The translations under genes and the position numbers were made by a program. 32,126 nucleotides of DNA, from assembly GCA_019686135.1 (NCBI GenBank), contig JADGHL010000053.1, forward strand, positions 1 through 32,126. The letters are read 5' to 3'. Below, in pieces: positions 1-8,438 of this stretch (positions are counted from its first letter, which is position 1; every line of letters begins with the position of its first letter). Below the pieces are notes generated by a model that saw nothing but the letters and a program-made list of their open reading frames with translations, did no database searches and was not told the DNA's origin. The stretch is from Myxococcaceae bacterium. GTDB taxonomy: Bacteria; Myxococcota; Myxococcia; Myxococcales; Myxococcaceae.

Positions 1-1
1 C

Positions 2-445
2 GAGCTGGATCGCCACGGCCCGCACCCCATCCCGGTGGTGCAGCGGCCCGCGCAGCCTCCCACGGTCGTGGTGGTTCCGACCCCGGCACCCACCACGCCG
101 CGTCCGCCCCCGCCGCCGGGTCAGCCCACCTACCAGAACCCGCCTCAGGGCACGCCGATGTACCCGATCCCCGGGCCGCAGCTCGAGCAGCTCAAGGGCT
201 CCATCAGGCGTGAGGCCTTCTCGCAGAACCGGCTGCAGGTCCTCGACGCGGCTGCGCGCAGCCACTACTTCACCGTCGCCCAGGTGCAGCAGATCCTCCC
301 GCTGTTCGACTTCTCGAACGATCGCCTCCAGGCGGTCCGGCTCCTCCGCCCGCGGATCATCGACATGCAGAACAGCTATCAGCTCTACGCGTCCTTCACG
401 TTCTCGGGCGACAAGGACGAGCTGAGGAAGATCCTCGGCCAGTAG
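2..445 (+). CDS. DUF4476 domain protein, 3' part (5' end outside window)
   Basis: The frame is open from the first bases, so the gene starts left of the window; 147 residues are visible. The first ~60 residues are Pro/Thr/Val-rich (runs such as PRPPPPPGQP) and look like a disordered linker. The last ~85 residues, from about LKGSIRREAFSQNRLQVL to the end, match the DUF4476 pattern: helical repeats with 'F..NRL.VLD.AA....FTVAQV..IL..F.F...RL.AVRLLRPRI.D'. The family is common in Myxococcota, often at the C-terminus of secreted or lipid-anchored proteins, and has no established biochemical function. The N-terminal export signal cannot be checked. It converges on larC across a stem-loop. Confidence 0.75.
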   Translation, partial: ELDRHGPHPIPVVQRPAQPPTVVVVPTPAPTTPRPPPPPGQPTYQNPPQGTPMYPIPGPQLEQLKGSIRREAFSQNRLQVLDAAARSHYFTVAQVQQILPLFDFSNDRLQAVRLLRPRIIDMQNSYQLYASFTFSGDKDELRKILGQ

Positions 446-473
446 GTCTCCTCCGGGACCCTGGCTTCATTGG

Positions 474-499
474 GACGGCGCCGCAGTCGGGGCGCCGTC
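474..499. terminator. Stem-loop between convergent genes
   Basis: A perfect 9-bp inverted repeat, GACGGCGCC (474-482) and GGCGCCGTC (491-499), encloses an 8-base loop. It lies between the stop of the DUF4476 gene (445) and the stop of larC (509), the usual place for a bidirectional terminator. The T-tract is weak on either strand (TCTCGTCGCTTT on the plus side), so termination efficiency is uncertain. Confidence 0.55.
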
Positions 500-508
500 T
501 CGTCGCTT

Positions 509-1684
509 TCACCGCCGGCGCCACACAGCCAACGCCTCGGCGATGACCTCCTTCACCGGCACGTTCCGCTCCCTCGCCCGCGCACGGCAGTCCTCGAACT
601 CCGGCTGCGCGTTGATGACGGCGCCCTCTTTGAGCGCCAGCTTGATCCGCACCTCCCCGAAGGCCGTGGCCACCGTCTCGAAGCGGCGCTCCAGGGCCAG
701 CCGCTCGGTCCGGTGGTAGCGCACGCCGATGGTGGTCGACTCGCGCAAGAGCAGGTCGATCAACGGATCGCGTCGGTCGCTCGGAGCCACCACGGTGAAC
801 AGGTGCCCCGGCCGGCTCTTTTTCATCACCGCCGGGACCACGAAGGCGTCCAGCGCGCCCGCCTCCAGCAGCCGTTCGATCAACGCCCCGAGCAATTGCG
901 GGCTGGCGTCGTCGATGTTCGCTTCGATGATCCACACGCCCTGCTCCGCGCCCGCCTCCGCAGTGGCCAGGGTGCCACGGAGCACGTTCGCGCGGTCCGG
1001 CAGGTCCTTCGTCCCCACGCCGTAGCCCACCTTCTCCACCCGGAGCTCCGGAGCCGGCCCGACATGCGCCAGCGCCTTGAGGATGCCGGCTCCCGTGGGA
1101 GTGGTGAGCTCGCCGACGCCCTCGAATCGCACCGTGACGTCGCGGAGGATCTCCAGCGTCGCGGGCGGAGGCACCGGCATCGGGCCGTGCGCGGTGCCGA
1201 CGGTGCCGCTTCCCATGGGCGGCGGCGCGCTCAGCAGCGTCGGGTTCCCGAGCAGCTCCAGCACGACCGCCGCCGCGCACACGTCCACGATCGAATCCAC
1301 CGCTCCGACCTCGTGGAAGTGCACCTCGTCCACGCCCACGCCGTGGATCTTCGCCTCCGCCTCGCCGATCACCGTGAAGATGCGCTGCGCGCGGGCCTTC
1401 GCCTCGGCGCTCATCGTGGCGCAGCCGTCGATCATCCCGCGGATCTCGCGGAGCGCCGTGTGGTGTCCGTGCGCCGCCGCCTCGTCCACCACGACATCCA
1501 CATGGGTGCCGCCGATCGCATGGCGCACCGCACGCGTGACCTGAAGCCGCCACGGCGGCAGCGGCAACCCGGCGAGCGCGCGCTCGATCGCCTCCGGCGC
1601 CACGCCGAGGTCGATCGCCAGCGCCATGAACATGTCGCCGGCGATTCCGCCGATCGGCTCGAGGTAGAGCACGCGCCTGCTCAT
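509..1684 (-). CDS. larC: Nickel pincer cofactor biosynthesis protein LarC
   Basis: The 391-residue protein begins MSRRVLYLEPIGGIAGDMFM, the characteristic LarC (DUF111) N-terminus with the G-I-A-G-D-M motif, and continues with the family's 'HFHEVGAVDSIVDV' and 'PTGAGILKAL' blocks. LarC is the CTP-dependent enzyme that inserts nickel into the pyridinium-dithiocarboxylate pincer cofactor used by LarA-type racemases. In Lactiplantibacillus plantarum LarC is made by a ribosomal frameshift joining two ORFs; here it is one uninterrupted frame. Its ATG overlaps the larB TGA by 4 bases (ATGA), so the two are translationally coupled. Neither larE nor larA is in the window. Confidence 0.93.
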   Translation of the reverse strand: MSRRVLYLEPIGGIAGDMFMALAIDLGVAPEAIERALAGLPLPPWRLQVTRAVRHAIGGTHVDVVVDEAAAHGHHTALREIRGMIDGCATMSAEAKARAQRIFTVIGEAEAKIHGVGVDEVHFHEVGAVDSIVDVCAAAVVLELLGNPTLLSAPPPMGSGTVGTAHGPMPVPPPATLEILRDVTVRFEGVGELTTPTGAGILKALAHVGPAPELRVEKVGYGVGTKDLPDRANVLRGTLATAEAGAEQGVWIIEANIDDASPQLLGALIERLLEAGALDAFVVPAVMKKSRPGHLFTVVAPSDRRDPLIDLLLRESTTIGVRYHRTERLALERRFETVATAFGEVRIKLALKEGAVINAQPEFEDCRARARERNVPVKEVIAEALAVWRRR

Positions 1685-2433
1685 CGCCGCCCCTTCGTCC
1701 GCGACACCAGCGCCGCGTAGAAGCCCCCACCAAACCCGTTGTCGATGTTCATCGTCGCCACGTTGGAGGCGCAGGAGTTCAGCATCGCCAGGAGCGCCGC
1801 GAGCCCCTGGAAGCTGGCGCCATACCCGACGCTGGTGGGCACCGCCACCACGGGGATGCCGACCATCCCGGCACAGGCAGAGGCGAGCGCGCCCTCCATC
1901 CCGGCCACCACCACCGCCGCGTGTGCCGTCTGGATCTCCTCGCGGCGCTTGAGCAGCCGGTGGATGCCCGCCACGCCCACGTCGTAGATCCGCCGCACCG
2001 TGGCGCCCATGGCCTCCGCGGTCACCGCCGCCTCCTCCGCCACCGGCAGGTCGCTCGTGCCGGCAGCCACCACCGCCACCACGCCCGCGCGCGGGCGGCC
2101 CTGCCGGAGCTCGAAGATGCGCGCGATGGGGTGGTACTTCCCCTTCGGCCAGCGGGCGAGGAGCGGCTCGGCCTTCTCCGCCGACAGCCGCGTCACCAGC
2201 ACCGGCTGCTTGCGCTTTGCCAGTACGCCCACGATCCCGAGGAGCTGCTCCACGGTCTTCGGTTCGCCCAGCACCACCTCCGGGAACCCGGCGCGGAGCG
2301 CGCGGTGGGTGTCCACGGTGGCGTAGCCGAGGTCGGCGAAGGGCAGATCCTTCAGCCGCGTCACCGCGTCCGCTACGCGCACCTTCCCTGCACGCACCCG
2401 TTCGAGCAGACGGGTCAGCTCCCTCTCGTCCAT
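1681..2433 (-). CDS. larB: Nickel pincer cofactor biosynthesis protein LarB
   Basis: The 250-residue protein has the PurE-like (AIR carboxylase) fold of LarB in its C-terminal half: 'VAAGTSDLPVAEEAA', 'RIYDVGVAGIHRLL', 'VVVAGMEGALASACAG', 'PTSVGYGASFQGLAALL' and 'LNSCASNVATMNIDNGFG'. The Cys in LNSC corresponds to the conserved LarB cysteine that attacks the nicotinic acid adenine dinucleotide substrate. LarB carboxylates and hydrolyses NaAD to pyridine-3,5-biscarboxylic acid mononucleotide, the first step toward the nickel pincer cofactor. It is directly upstream of and overlaps larC. It lies 66 bases downstream of cheC on the same strand, so read-through from the chemosensory operon is possible. 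Confidence 0.93.
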   Translation of the reverse strand: MDERELTRLLERVRAGKVRVADAVTRLKDLPFADLGYATVDTHRALRAGFPEVVLGEPKTVEQLLGIVGVLAKRKQPVLVTRLSAEKAEPLLARWPKGKYHPIARIFELRQGRPRAGVVAVVAAGTSDLPVAEEAAVTAEAMGATVRRIYDVGVAGIHRLLKRREEIQTAHAAVVVAGMEGALASACAGMVGIPVVAVPTSVGYGASFQGLAALLAMLNSCASNVATMNIDNGFGGGFYAALVSRTKGRR

Positions 2434-2499
2434 GCGGCGGCGGAACCTAACGCAGCGAATGCGCGGGGGCTGCAGTGTTCCGTCTGCCGCCTCTGACAG

Positions 2500-3099
2500 T
2501 CAGAGTCCGAGCGCTCGGAAGAGCCTCGGCATCGTGGCCGCGTCCGGCGCGACGAAGAACCGGCCGGAGAAGCCGGGTGCGTTGGAGGCGGTGAAGCGGG
2601 CCTCGATCACCACGGCGCGCGCGGTGCCGCGGGTCACGCCCACCAGCTCGGCGACGACTCCGCGCGCGTTGCCGGAGAGCAGATGCGGCACCGACGGCAA
2701 CAGCCGCAGCCGCGTGAGGTTGCCGATCGCCGAGAGGCACGCGGAGGCCACGATGTTGCCCACTTCCGCGAGCGCGCTCACGGCGTCGACCACCGAGGCG
2801 CCGGTGCGCGGGCCGCACAGGAGCTTCGCCAGCACGTCGGCGTCGTGGTCGCTGAAGACCAGGACCATCTGGCCGGTGACGTCGCCTTCGATCGCCAGCG
2901 AGATGCAGAACACCGGCTTGCTCTCGCCGAAGCGGACCACCACGTCGTCGACGTTCGCCGCCATCACGTCCGGGACGTCGATCCGCACCTCTCGCCCGCC
3001 CATCAGCCGCGAGAGCGCGTTGGCCGCATTGCCGCAGCCGATGTTGGCGATCTCGCGCAACGCGTCCAGCTGCAGGTCATTGGGGAGCGCGGAGATCAC
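2500..3099 (-). CDS. cheC: CheC-family chemotaxis phosphatase
   Basis: This 199-residue protein starts at a GTG (3099-3097) that overlaps the cheA TGA by 4 bases. An earlier start would overlap cheA much further. It carries two copies of the CheC/CheX/FliY phosphatase signature: 'DALREIAN' near the N-terminus and 'SALAEVGN' in the middle (D/S-x3-E-x2-N), with nearby prolines, and the 'IGCGNAANALSRLMGG' helix. CheC proteins dephosphorylate CheY~P. Position and family match DifG of the M. xanthus dif operon. With no cheB, cheR or cheZ visible here, this is the only evident signal-termination enzyme of the pathway. Confidence 0.88.
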   Translation of the reverse strand: MISALPNDLQLDALREIANIGCGNAANALSRLMGGREVRIDVPDVMAANVDDVVVRFGESKPVFCISLAIEGDVTGQMVLVFSDHDADVLAKLLCGPRTGASVVDAVSALAEVGNIVASACLSAIGNLTRLRLLPSVPHLLSGNARGVVAELVGVTRGTARAVVIEARFTASNAPGFSGRFFVAPDAATMPRLFRALGL

Positions 3100-5963
3100 G
3101 CGGCGAGCAACCTCGGGACATCCAGGATGAAGACGGGACGTCCGCTGCCGAGAATCGTAACCCCGGAGAGGCCCGGCACCATATCGAGCGGCCGCGACAG
3201 CGCCTTGAGCACCGCCTCCTCCTGACCCAGGAGCCGGTCCACCGCCAGCGCCACACGACCGGTGTCCGCCTCCATCACCACGTAGGGCCGCAGCCCGATC
3301 CGCGGCGGCGCGGGAACCTCCAAAAGCTCCCCGAGCGAGTGCACCGGCACCAGCCCCGTGCCCCACGGCAGCATGGGACTCTGCCGACTGCGCGAGAGCG
3401 CCGATTCGTCGGCTTCCGTCGCCCCGAGCACCTTCGCGATCGGCAACCCGAAGACCTCCTCGCCGACCTGGACCAGAAGGAGGTTCACCACCGCCACGGT
3501 GAGCGGCAACCGCAGCGTGAATCGCGTGCCCTTCCCCTTCTCGCTCTCGATCTCCAGCGTCCCGCCGAGGTTCTCGACGGTGCGCTTGACCGCGTCCATC
3601 CCCACGCCGCGCCCGGAGATGTCGGAGACGTCGCGGGCGGTGGAGACCCCCGGCATGCAGGCGAGCTGGAAGGCCTCGCGGTCGGTCATCCGCTCCGCCG
3701 TCTCCTGGGTGATGAGGCCACGCTCGAGCGCCACCGCCTTGAGCTTCGCCGCGTCCATCCCGCGGCCGTCGTCTTCGATCTCCAGAACCACCCGGTCGCG
3801 CAGCCGGCGCACGTTCACCAGCACCCGGCCCCGGGGCGGCTTATGGGCCTGCTCGCGCTCTTCGGCGGATTCGATCCCGTGGTCGATGCAGTTGCGCAGG
3901 ATGTGGAGGAGCGGATCGCCAAGCTCGTCGATGATGGCCCGGTCGAGCTCGATCTCCGCGCCGGTGATGACCAGGTCCACCTCGCGGTCGCGGCGTCGGG
4001 CGACGTCGCGCGCCACACGCGGCAGGCGATCCATGATCACCGCCAGCGGCGTCATCCGCGCGCTCATCACCTTGTCGTGCAGGTCCTTCACCAGCCCGTG
4101 CAGCCGGTCCACGCTCTCCTCGAGCAGCGGCCGCGCGTTCTGCGGGATGACCTTGCTCACCTCGCGGATCCGCGCGGTGGCCAGAAGGAGCTCGCCAACC
4201 GTGTCGAGGAAGTAGTCGAGCAGCTCGGTGCGGACGCGCACGGTGCGCGCGGGCTCGTGGCCCACCGCCCTGGGGAGGTCCGGAGCCGCACTGGACCCCT
4301 GCACCGGCGGAGCCACCGGCGCCGCCTCGAGCACGACCTCCTTCAGCGCGACCAGCTCCACCTCCGGGACGTTCGCCAGGGCTCCGCGGATCGCCGCCTC
4401 GCCGCCCTGCGTCTCCAGCTCGAGCGATACCAATCCGTCCGGGATCCGCCCGGCCTTCAGCTCCTCCAGCGCAGGGCGAAGGTCGAACACATTTCCCAGC
4501 GCGGAGAGCCGTCGGTGGACCAGGAACGCACGCACGCCCGGCGTGGGGCAGCTGGCCGCCACCTTGAACTTCACCGCGAACCGCGGAGGTAGCCCCAGCG
4601 TCGACGTCGGCGGCGCGTGTGGTGGCGCCACGACGCTTGATGCCGACATCCCCGACGCGCGTGCTGTCGCCGGCGCTGATGAGGCTGATGCACCCGACGC
4701 CGACGCGCCTGACGCCGTTGCGCCTGACGCCGACGAACCTGACGCCAATGCGTTTGACGTCGATGTACCCGACGCCGATGCGCCCGACGCCGACGCACCT
4801 GATGGCGACGCGCCCGATGTCGATACTCCCGGCGCCAACACGCCAGACCTCGATGCGCCGGGAAGCGATGCGCTGGACGTCGACGCTCCCGGAGTCAACG
4901 CACCCGGAGCCGGGGCGCTGGACGCCGATGCATCCGATGCGCCGGGAAGGGATGCGGCCGATCCCGCCACGCCCGACGCGGACTCACCCGGAACCGGTGC
5001 GCTCGACGAGTTCAGTCCCGCATTCGATGCGCCTGACGCGGACGACGCCGCCGGCGCACTCGAGGAGGAGTGTTCCACGCCCGACGCGCCCGATGCAGAT
5101 GCACCCGGAGGCGACGCGCTCGGCGAGTCTGCTTCAGGTACCGGCGCACCTGACGAGGACTGCTCCGGCACTAACGCGCCTGACGCAGATGCTCCCGGCG
5201 CTGATGTGCCCGGCACGCCCCGAGAACGCCCTCCCGGAACCGATGCACCGTCCGCGGACGCCTCCACCGACGCGCCCGATGAGGAAGGTTCCGGCACGCA
5301 TGCGCCCGCTGCAGATGCACCCAGCGCCGGCGCACCCGACAAGGATGTTCCCGGCTTCGGTGACGCGCCCGCGGGCGCTCCGGACACGGAGGCAACCGGT
5401 GCGGACGCCCCCGGAGCCGACGCATCCGCCGAGGACGCTCCGGACGATGACGCGGCCGCCGCAGATGTTCCCGGGGCTCCCGGCGCGAGCACATCCGGCG
5501 CGGCGCGGCCAGCGCCATCCGTCGTCGCGGCGGGCGGGCTCGCGGTGGCGACGATGACCTGCGCCACGCGGGTCCTTTGCGGCTCGCGGCCGGTGAGCTT
5601 CGCGAAGCGTTCGGAGAGCTGGACGATGAGGCCGTGGGCGTCGTCGATCGGCAGGCCGTCTCCGGCCGCCTTGACCTGTGCCAGGAGCGTGTCGGACGCG
5701 GAGAGGAGCAGGTCGATGAGGGAGCGCTCGATCAACCCGGTGTCGTTACGGAGCAGATCGACCAGGTCCTCCACGCGGTGGGCGAGGGTGGCGATCGCCT
5801 CGTAGCCCATGGAGGACGCCATGCCCTTCACCGAGTGGGCATGGCGGAACATCGAATCGATGACCTGCGTGTCGCGTTGCTGTTCGAGCCGCACCAGCTC
5901 CTGGCCAAGCGCCTCGAGGTGCTCGGTCGCCTCGCTGACGAAGAGACCGAGGTATTTCGACAT
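3096..5963 (-). CDS. cheA: CheA-type histidine kinase with long low-complexity linker
   Basis: 955 residues from ATG 5963 (MSKYLGLFVSEATEHL, the typical CheA start). Domains: Hpt/P1 at ~1-110 with phospho-acceptor H43 in AHSVKG; a Ser/Ala/Gly/Pro linker at ~141-452; a P2-like CheY-binding domain at ~460-548; P3 dimerisation at ~573-640; P4 ATPase at ~645-810 with N-box HILRNCIDHG, G1 DDGRGMD and G2 GRGVGMD; and a P5 CheW-like domain at ~815-955. It should autophosphorylate and pass phosphate to the CheY encoded upstream. The linker makes it longer than an ordinary CheA (650-700 residues); the FrzE kinase of M. xanthus is known to carry an Ala/Pro-rich linker. It ends in a GTGA overlap with cheC. 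By gene order it is the DifE equivalent. Confidence 0.93.
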   Translation of the reverse strand: MSKYLGLFVSEATEHLEALGQELVRLEQQRDTQVIDSMFRHAHSVKGMASSMGYEAIATLAHRVEDLVDLLRNDTGLIERSLIDLLLSASDTLLAQVKAAGDGLPIDDAHGLIVQLSERFAKLTGREPQRTRVAQVIVATASPPAATTDGAGRAAPDVLAPGAPGTSAAAASSSGASSADASAPGASAPVASVSGAPAGASPKPGTSLSGAPALGASAAGACVPEPSSSGASVEASADGASVPGGRSRGVPGTSAPGASASGALVPEQSSSGAPVPEADSPSASPPGASASGASGVEHSSSSAPAASSASGASNAGLNSSSAPVPGESASGVAGSAASLPGASDASASSAPAPGALTPGASTSSASLPGASRSGVLAPGVSTSGASPSGASASGASASGTSTSNALASGSSASGATASGASASGASASSAPATARASGMSASSVVAPPHAPPTSTLGLPPRFAVKFKVAASCPTPGVRAFLVHRRLSALGNVFDLRPALEELKAGRIPDGLVSLELETQGGEAAIRGALANVPEVELVALKEVVLEAAPVAPPVQGSSAAPDLPRAVGHEPARTVRVRTELLDYFLDTVGELLLATARIREVSKVIPQNARPLLEESVDRLHGLVKDLHDKVMSARMTPLAVIMDRLPRVARDVARRRDREVDLVITGAEIELDRAIIDELGDPLLHILRNCIDHGIESAEEREQAHKPPRGRVLVNVRRLRDRVVLEIEDDGRGMDAAKLKAVALERGLITQETAERMTDREAFQLACMPGVSTARDVSDISGRGVGMDAVKRTVENLGGTLEIESEKGKGTRFTLRLPLTVAVVNLLLVQVGEEVFGLPIAKVLGATEADESALSRSRQSPMLPWGTGLVPVHSLGELLEVPAPPRIGLRPYVVMEADTGRVALAVDRLLGQEEAVLKALSRPLDMVPGLSGVTILGSGRPVFILDVPRLLAA
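4608..5543 (-). repeat. Degenerate short-period repeat encoding the CheA linker
   Basis: About 930 bases encode residues ~141-452 of CheA, made almost wholly of Ala, Ser, Gly, Pro and Val. The unit is roughly five codons (S-G-A-S-A variants), most regular at 4680-4823, where the period is 15/30 bases. Units are diverged rather than identical, which suggests old slippage or duplication kept under selection for composition. Confidence 0.8.
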
Positions 5964-5980
5964 GTCGATCGGCAACGGCG

Positions 5981-6349
5981 CTAGGCCTCTCCCATCACTT
6001 TCTTGACCACCGCGAGGACGTCCTCGGCGCGGAACGGCTTGACGATGAAGTCGGACGCGCCGGCCTCGATCGCCTCCATCACCAGCGACTCCTGCCCGAG
6101 GGCGGAGCACATGATGATGACCGCGTTGCTGTCGCCCTTGATGATCTCCCGCGTGGCCTCGATGCCGCTCTTGAACGGCATCACGATGTCCATGGTGACC
6201 AGGTCCGGTTTGAGCTCCTTGAACTTCTCGACCGCTTCGAGCCCGTTCGCCGCCTCGCCCACCACCTCGAAGCCACCAGACGCGAAGATGTCCTTGATCA
6301 TGTTCCGCATGAAGATCGCGTCGTCGACCACAAGGACCCGTTTAGCCAT
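5981..6349 (-). CDS. cheY: Single-domain CheY response regulator
   Basis: The 122-residue stand-alone receiver has all landmark residues: acidic pair D9-D10 in VVDDA, phospho-acceptor D54 in LVTMDIVMP, the switch hydroxyl as Ser82 (IIMCSALGQ) and K104 in FIVKPF. It has no output domain, so it acts by protein binding, as CheY does. It sits 17 bases upstream of cheA and downstream of cheW. In the dif layout this is DifD, which in M. xanthus acts as a phosphate sink rather than a motor regulator; whether that holds here is inference. CheC is the likely phosphatase. Confidence 0.93.
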   Translation of the reverse strand: MAKRVLVVDDAIFMRNMIKDIFASGGFEVVGEAANGLEAVEKFKELKPDLVTMDIVMPFKSGIEATREIIKGDSNAVIIMCSALGQESLVMEAIEAGASDFIVKPFRAEDVLAVVKKVMGEA

Positions 6350-6388
6350 GGAACGCCCCGCCTCCGACTGGGTTGGCGCAGCCTACTA

Positions 6389-6844
6389 TCATCCCCGCAA
6401 AGCGGGTGTCGAAACTCCACCGAAGGATTGAACTACCAGCCCGTCCACCCCGTCAGGGTCCAGCACCGTCACGGCCCAGCCCCGCAGACGCGCGACCCCC
6501 CGCACCGCCGGCGATGACTTCCCCGGCGCCGCGGTGACCTTCTCGATCGAATCGATTCCGTCCACGTCCGACACCAGCAGCCCGAGATCCCGGCGGCCGC
6601 GGTCCAGAAGGACCACGCGGTCGGTGCGCAGCTTCGGATCGACCGGAACGCCGGGCCCGAGTCCGAGCAGCCCGCGCAGCTCCACCACAGTCACCACCCG
6701 GCCGCGCAGGTTCATCACCCCGCTGACCACCGGGGGCGCGCGCGGAACGCGCGTGAAGCGCTCGGGCGGCACGACCACCTCGCGGATCGCCGCCAGCGGC
6801 AGCGCGTAGCGATCCTTGTCGAGCCGGAAGATGACGTGACGCAC
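6389..6844 (-). CDS. cheW: CheW-type coupling protein
   Basis: The 151-residue protein is a single CheW/SH3-like domain: 'FRLDKDRYALPLAAIREVV', the 'VSGVMNLRGRVVTVVELRGLLGL' core, and 'LLVSDVDGIDSIEKV' followed by 'VRGVARLRGWAVTVLD'. It should bridge the receptor signalling tip and the P5 domain of CheA. The GTG start at 6844 is only two bases from the TAG of the MCP gene, indicating coupled translation. The last ~15 residues (VQSFGGVSTPALRG) extend past the usual domain end. It corresponds to DifC in the dif order. Confidence 0.92.
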   Translation of the reverse strand: MRHVIFRLDKDRYALPLAAIREVVVPPERFTRVPRAPPVVSGVMNLRGRVVTVVELRGLLGLGPGVPVDPKLRTDRVVLLDRGRRDLGLLVSDVDGIDSIEKVTAAPGKSSPAVRGVARLRGWAVTVLDPDGVDGLVVQSFGGVSTPALRG

Positions 6845-6846
6845 GG

Positions 6847-8193
6847 CTAACTGAGGCGGAAGCGGCTCACCACGTTGTGGAGCTCGACGGAGATGTTGGC
6901 GAGCTCCTGTGCCGCGGAGGTCATGCGGGAGACCGAAGCCTCCTGTTCGCGGATCGTGCTCTGGACGGTGTCGCTGGAACCGGCGTTCTCCTGCGCGACC
7001 GAGCTGATCTGCTGGATGGCCTTCACCATCTCCTCGGAGCCCTTGAGCTGTTCGCGTGCGGCCTCGGAGATGAGGTGGACCTTCTCCGCGCCCTTGCGCG
7101 CGGTGTCGGTGATCGCGGAGAGCGACCGGACGATGGTGTTGAGATCCTCGCGGCCTTCGGCCAGCTCCTCGATGCCCTCCTTCATCGCGGAGACCACCTG
7201 GCTCGACTGCCCGGAGATGTCGCGGGCGAGGCGGCTGATCTGCTCGGCCGAGCGGCCGGCGCTCTCGGCGAGCTTGCGCACCTCGTCCGCCACCACCGCG
7301 AAGCCGCGGCCGTACTCGCCGGCACGCGCTGCTTCGATGGTGGCGTTGAGCGCGAGCAGGTTGGTCTGCTGCGCCACCTGCGTGATGACGTCGACGATCT
7401 TGGAGATCTCCTGGGTCTTCTCGCCGAAGGCGAAGACCTCGTGGCTGGAGGTCTCGATCCGACTGAACACTTTCTTCACCTTGTCGCCGGCGAGCAGCGC
7501 CGCGCGGGACGATTCGTCCGCCGCCTGCGAGGTCTCCGCGGCCGCGCGCGCCGCGTCCTCCGCGCTTACCGCCGTGCGCTCGATGGACTGCGCCATGCCG
7601 GTGATGACGCTGGAGGCCTGGGCCACCAGCTCGCTGGTGGCCTCCGCGCCGCGCGCGATCTTCCGCATCGACCGGCCCACGTCTTCAGTGGAGGCGTTCA
7701 CCGCCTCGGCGGACTGCCCCAGGTCGTTGGCCGACTCGGACACCGACTGCGCAGTGCGCTGGATGTGTCCCACCAGCTCGCGCAGGTTCTCCTGCATGTG
7801 GGAGATCGCCTTGGCCAGTTCGTCGATCTCGTCGGGGGCGATGGTGCGCGGCGTCTGGACCGGTTTGGACAGATCGCCGCGGGAGATCTCCAGCGCGGAC
7901 CGGGAGAGGTCGCGGACGCGCGCGACGCGCGTGAGGAACGAGAGCAGCACCGACGCGGCGACCAGCGTCACCACGACTCCGGCCGCCCAGCGCAGGTAGC
8001 CGGGCTCGCGCGGGACCAGCTCGAAGGTGAGCCCGAGCGCCGCAGCGAGGATCAGGTACCCGGTGAGAATCTTCGCCTGCAGCGAGAAGACCCGGCCCTG
8101 CACGCGATCGTCGGCGCTGTGCACCAGGCGGTGCACGGGGGCGGGGCGCGGATGGAGCGTGGAGGGGAGCTCGTCGCGGTTGAAGCGGCGCAA
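6847..8193 (-). CDS. Methyl-accepting chemotaxis protein, DifA-like
   Basis: 448 residues from TTG 8193, preceded by AGAAGG at a 5-base spacing; further upstream the frame has no receptor-like sequence. A ~45-residue N-terminal segment precedes two membrane helices (around [18 protein letters not shown] and [18 protein letters not shown]) separated by a very short loop, so there is almost no periplasmic sensor. Then come a HAMP linker ([18 protein letters not shown]) and a long coiled-coil MCP domain with the hairpin tip around [22 protein letters not shown]. xanthus DifA likewise has a minimal periplasmic loop and relays type IV pilus signals to exopolysaccharide production. The same role here is inferred from gene order only. 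Confidence 0.9.
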   Translation of the reverse strand: MRRFNRDELPSTLHPRPAPVHRLVHSADDRVQGRVFSLQAKILTGYLILAAALGLTFELVPREPGYLRWAAGVVVTLVAASVLLSFLTRVARVRDLSRSALEISRGDLSKPVQTPRTIAPDEIDELAKAISHMQENLRELVGHIQRTAQSVSESANDLGQSAEAVNASTEDVGRSMRKIARGAEATSELVAQASSVITGMAQSIERTAVSAEDAARAAAETSQAADESSRAALLAGDKVKKVFSRIETSSHEVFAFGEKTQEISKIVDVITQVAQQTNLLALNATIEAARAGEYGRGFAVVADEVRKLAESAGRSAEQISRLARDISGQSSQVVSAMKEGIEELAEGREDLNTIVRSLSAITDTARKGAEKVHLISEAAREQLKGSEEMVKAIQQISSVAQENAGSSDTVQSTIREQEASVSRMTSAAQELANISVELHNVVSRFRLS

Positions 8194-8227
8194 GGATGCC
8201 TTCTGGCAATGGGAAACGACGGGCGAA

Positions 8228-8256
8228 GATCTACTTGCGCCCCATGGATCGGTCAA
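8228..8256 (-). promoter_or_regulatory. Candidate sigma-70 promoter of the chemosensory operon
   Basis: On the minus strand TTGACC (8256-8251) is followed after 17 bases by TAGATC (8233-8228). The -35 matches 5 of 6 consensus bases and the spacing is ideal; the -10 matches only 3 of 6. The predicted start near 8221 would leave a ~28-base leader containing the AGAAGG ribosome site before the TTG start at 8193. This supports the chosen start, because longer forms would begin upstream of the promoter. Confidence 0.45.
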
Positions 8257-8438
8257 TTCGCCGTCCCGCTGCGCACGCACTCTCCACGGCCGGGAAGGCG
8301 CCTGAGGGCGCATCTCCTACACCGGGCGATGGAAGGCCGGCGCCTCACGGAGCGGCAGTCCGAGCCCGCCCCGCGGGACCATGCGGTGGCCCGGCCTGGT
8401 CCTCACCGTGACCTGAAGGACCCCGCACCAGGAGCACC

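Noticed and set aside
4228-5805. Long plus-strand open frame rich in Asp, Ala and Pro opposite cheA
   Set aside because: It is antisense to the repeat-rich CheA linker and to conserved CheA domains. The codon periodicity of the real gene in GC-rich DNA keeps the opposite frame free of stops. It has no ribosome site or family motifs.
5964-6110. Upstream extension of cheA
   Set aside because: It overlaps cheY in another frame, and the typical CheA N-terminus begins at 5963.
8194-8313. Longer MCP start at ATG 8313
   Set aside because: The extra 40 residues are low-complexity and would begin upstream of the candidate promoter. TTG 8193 has AGAAGG at suitable spacing.
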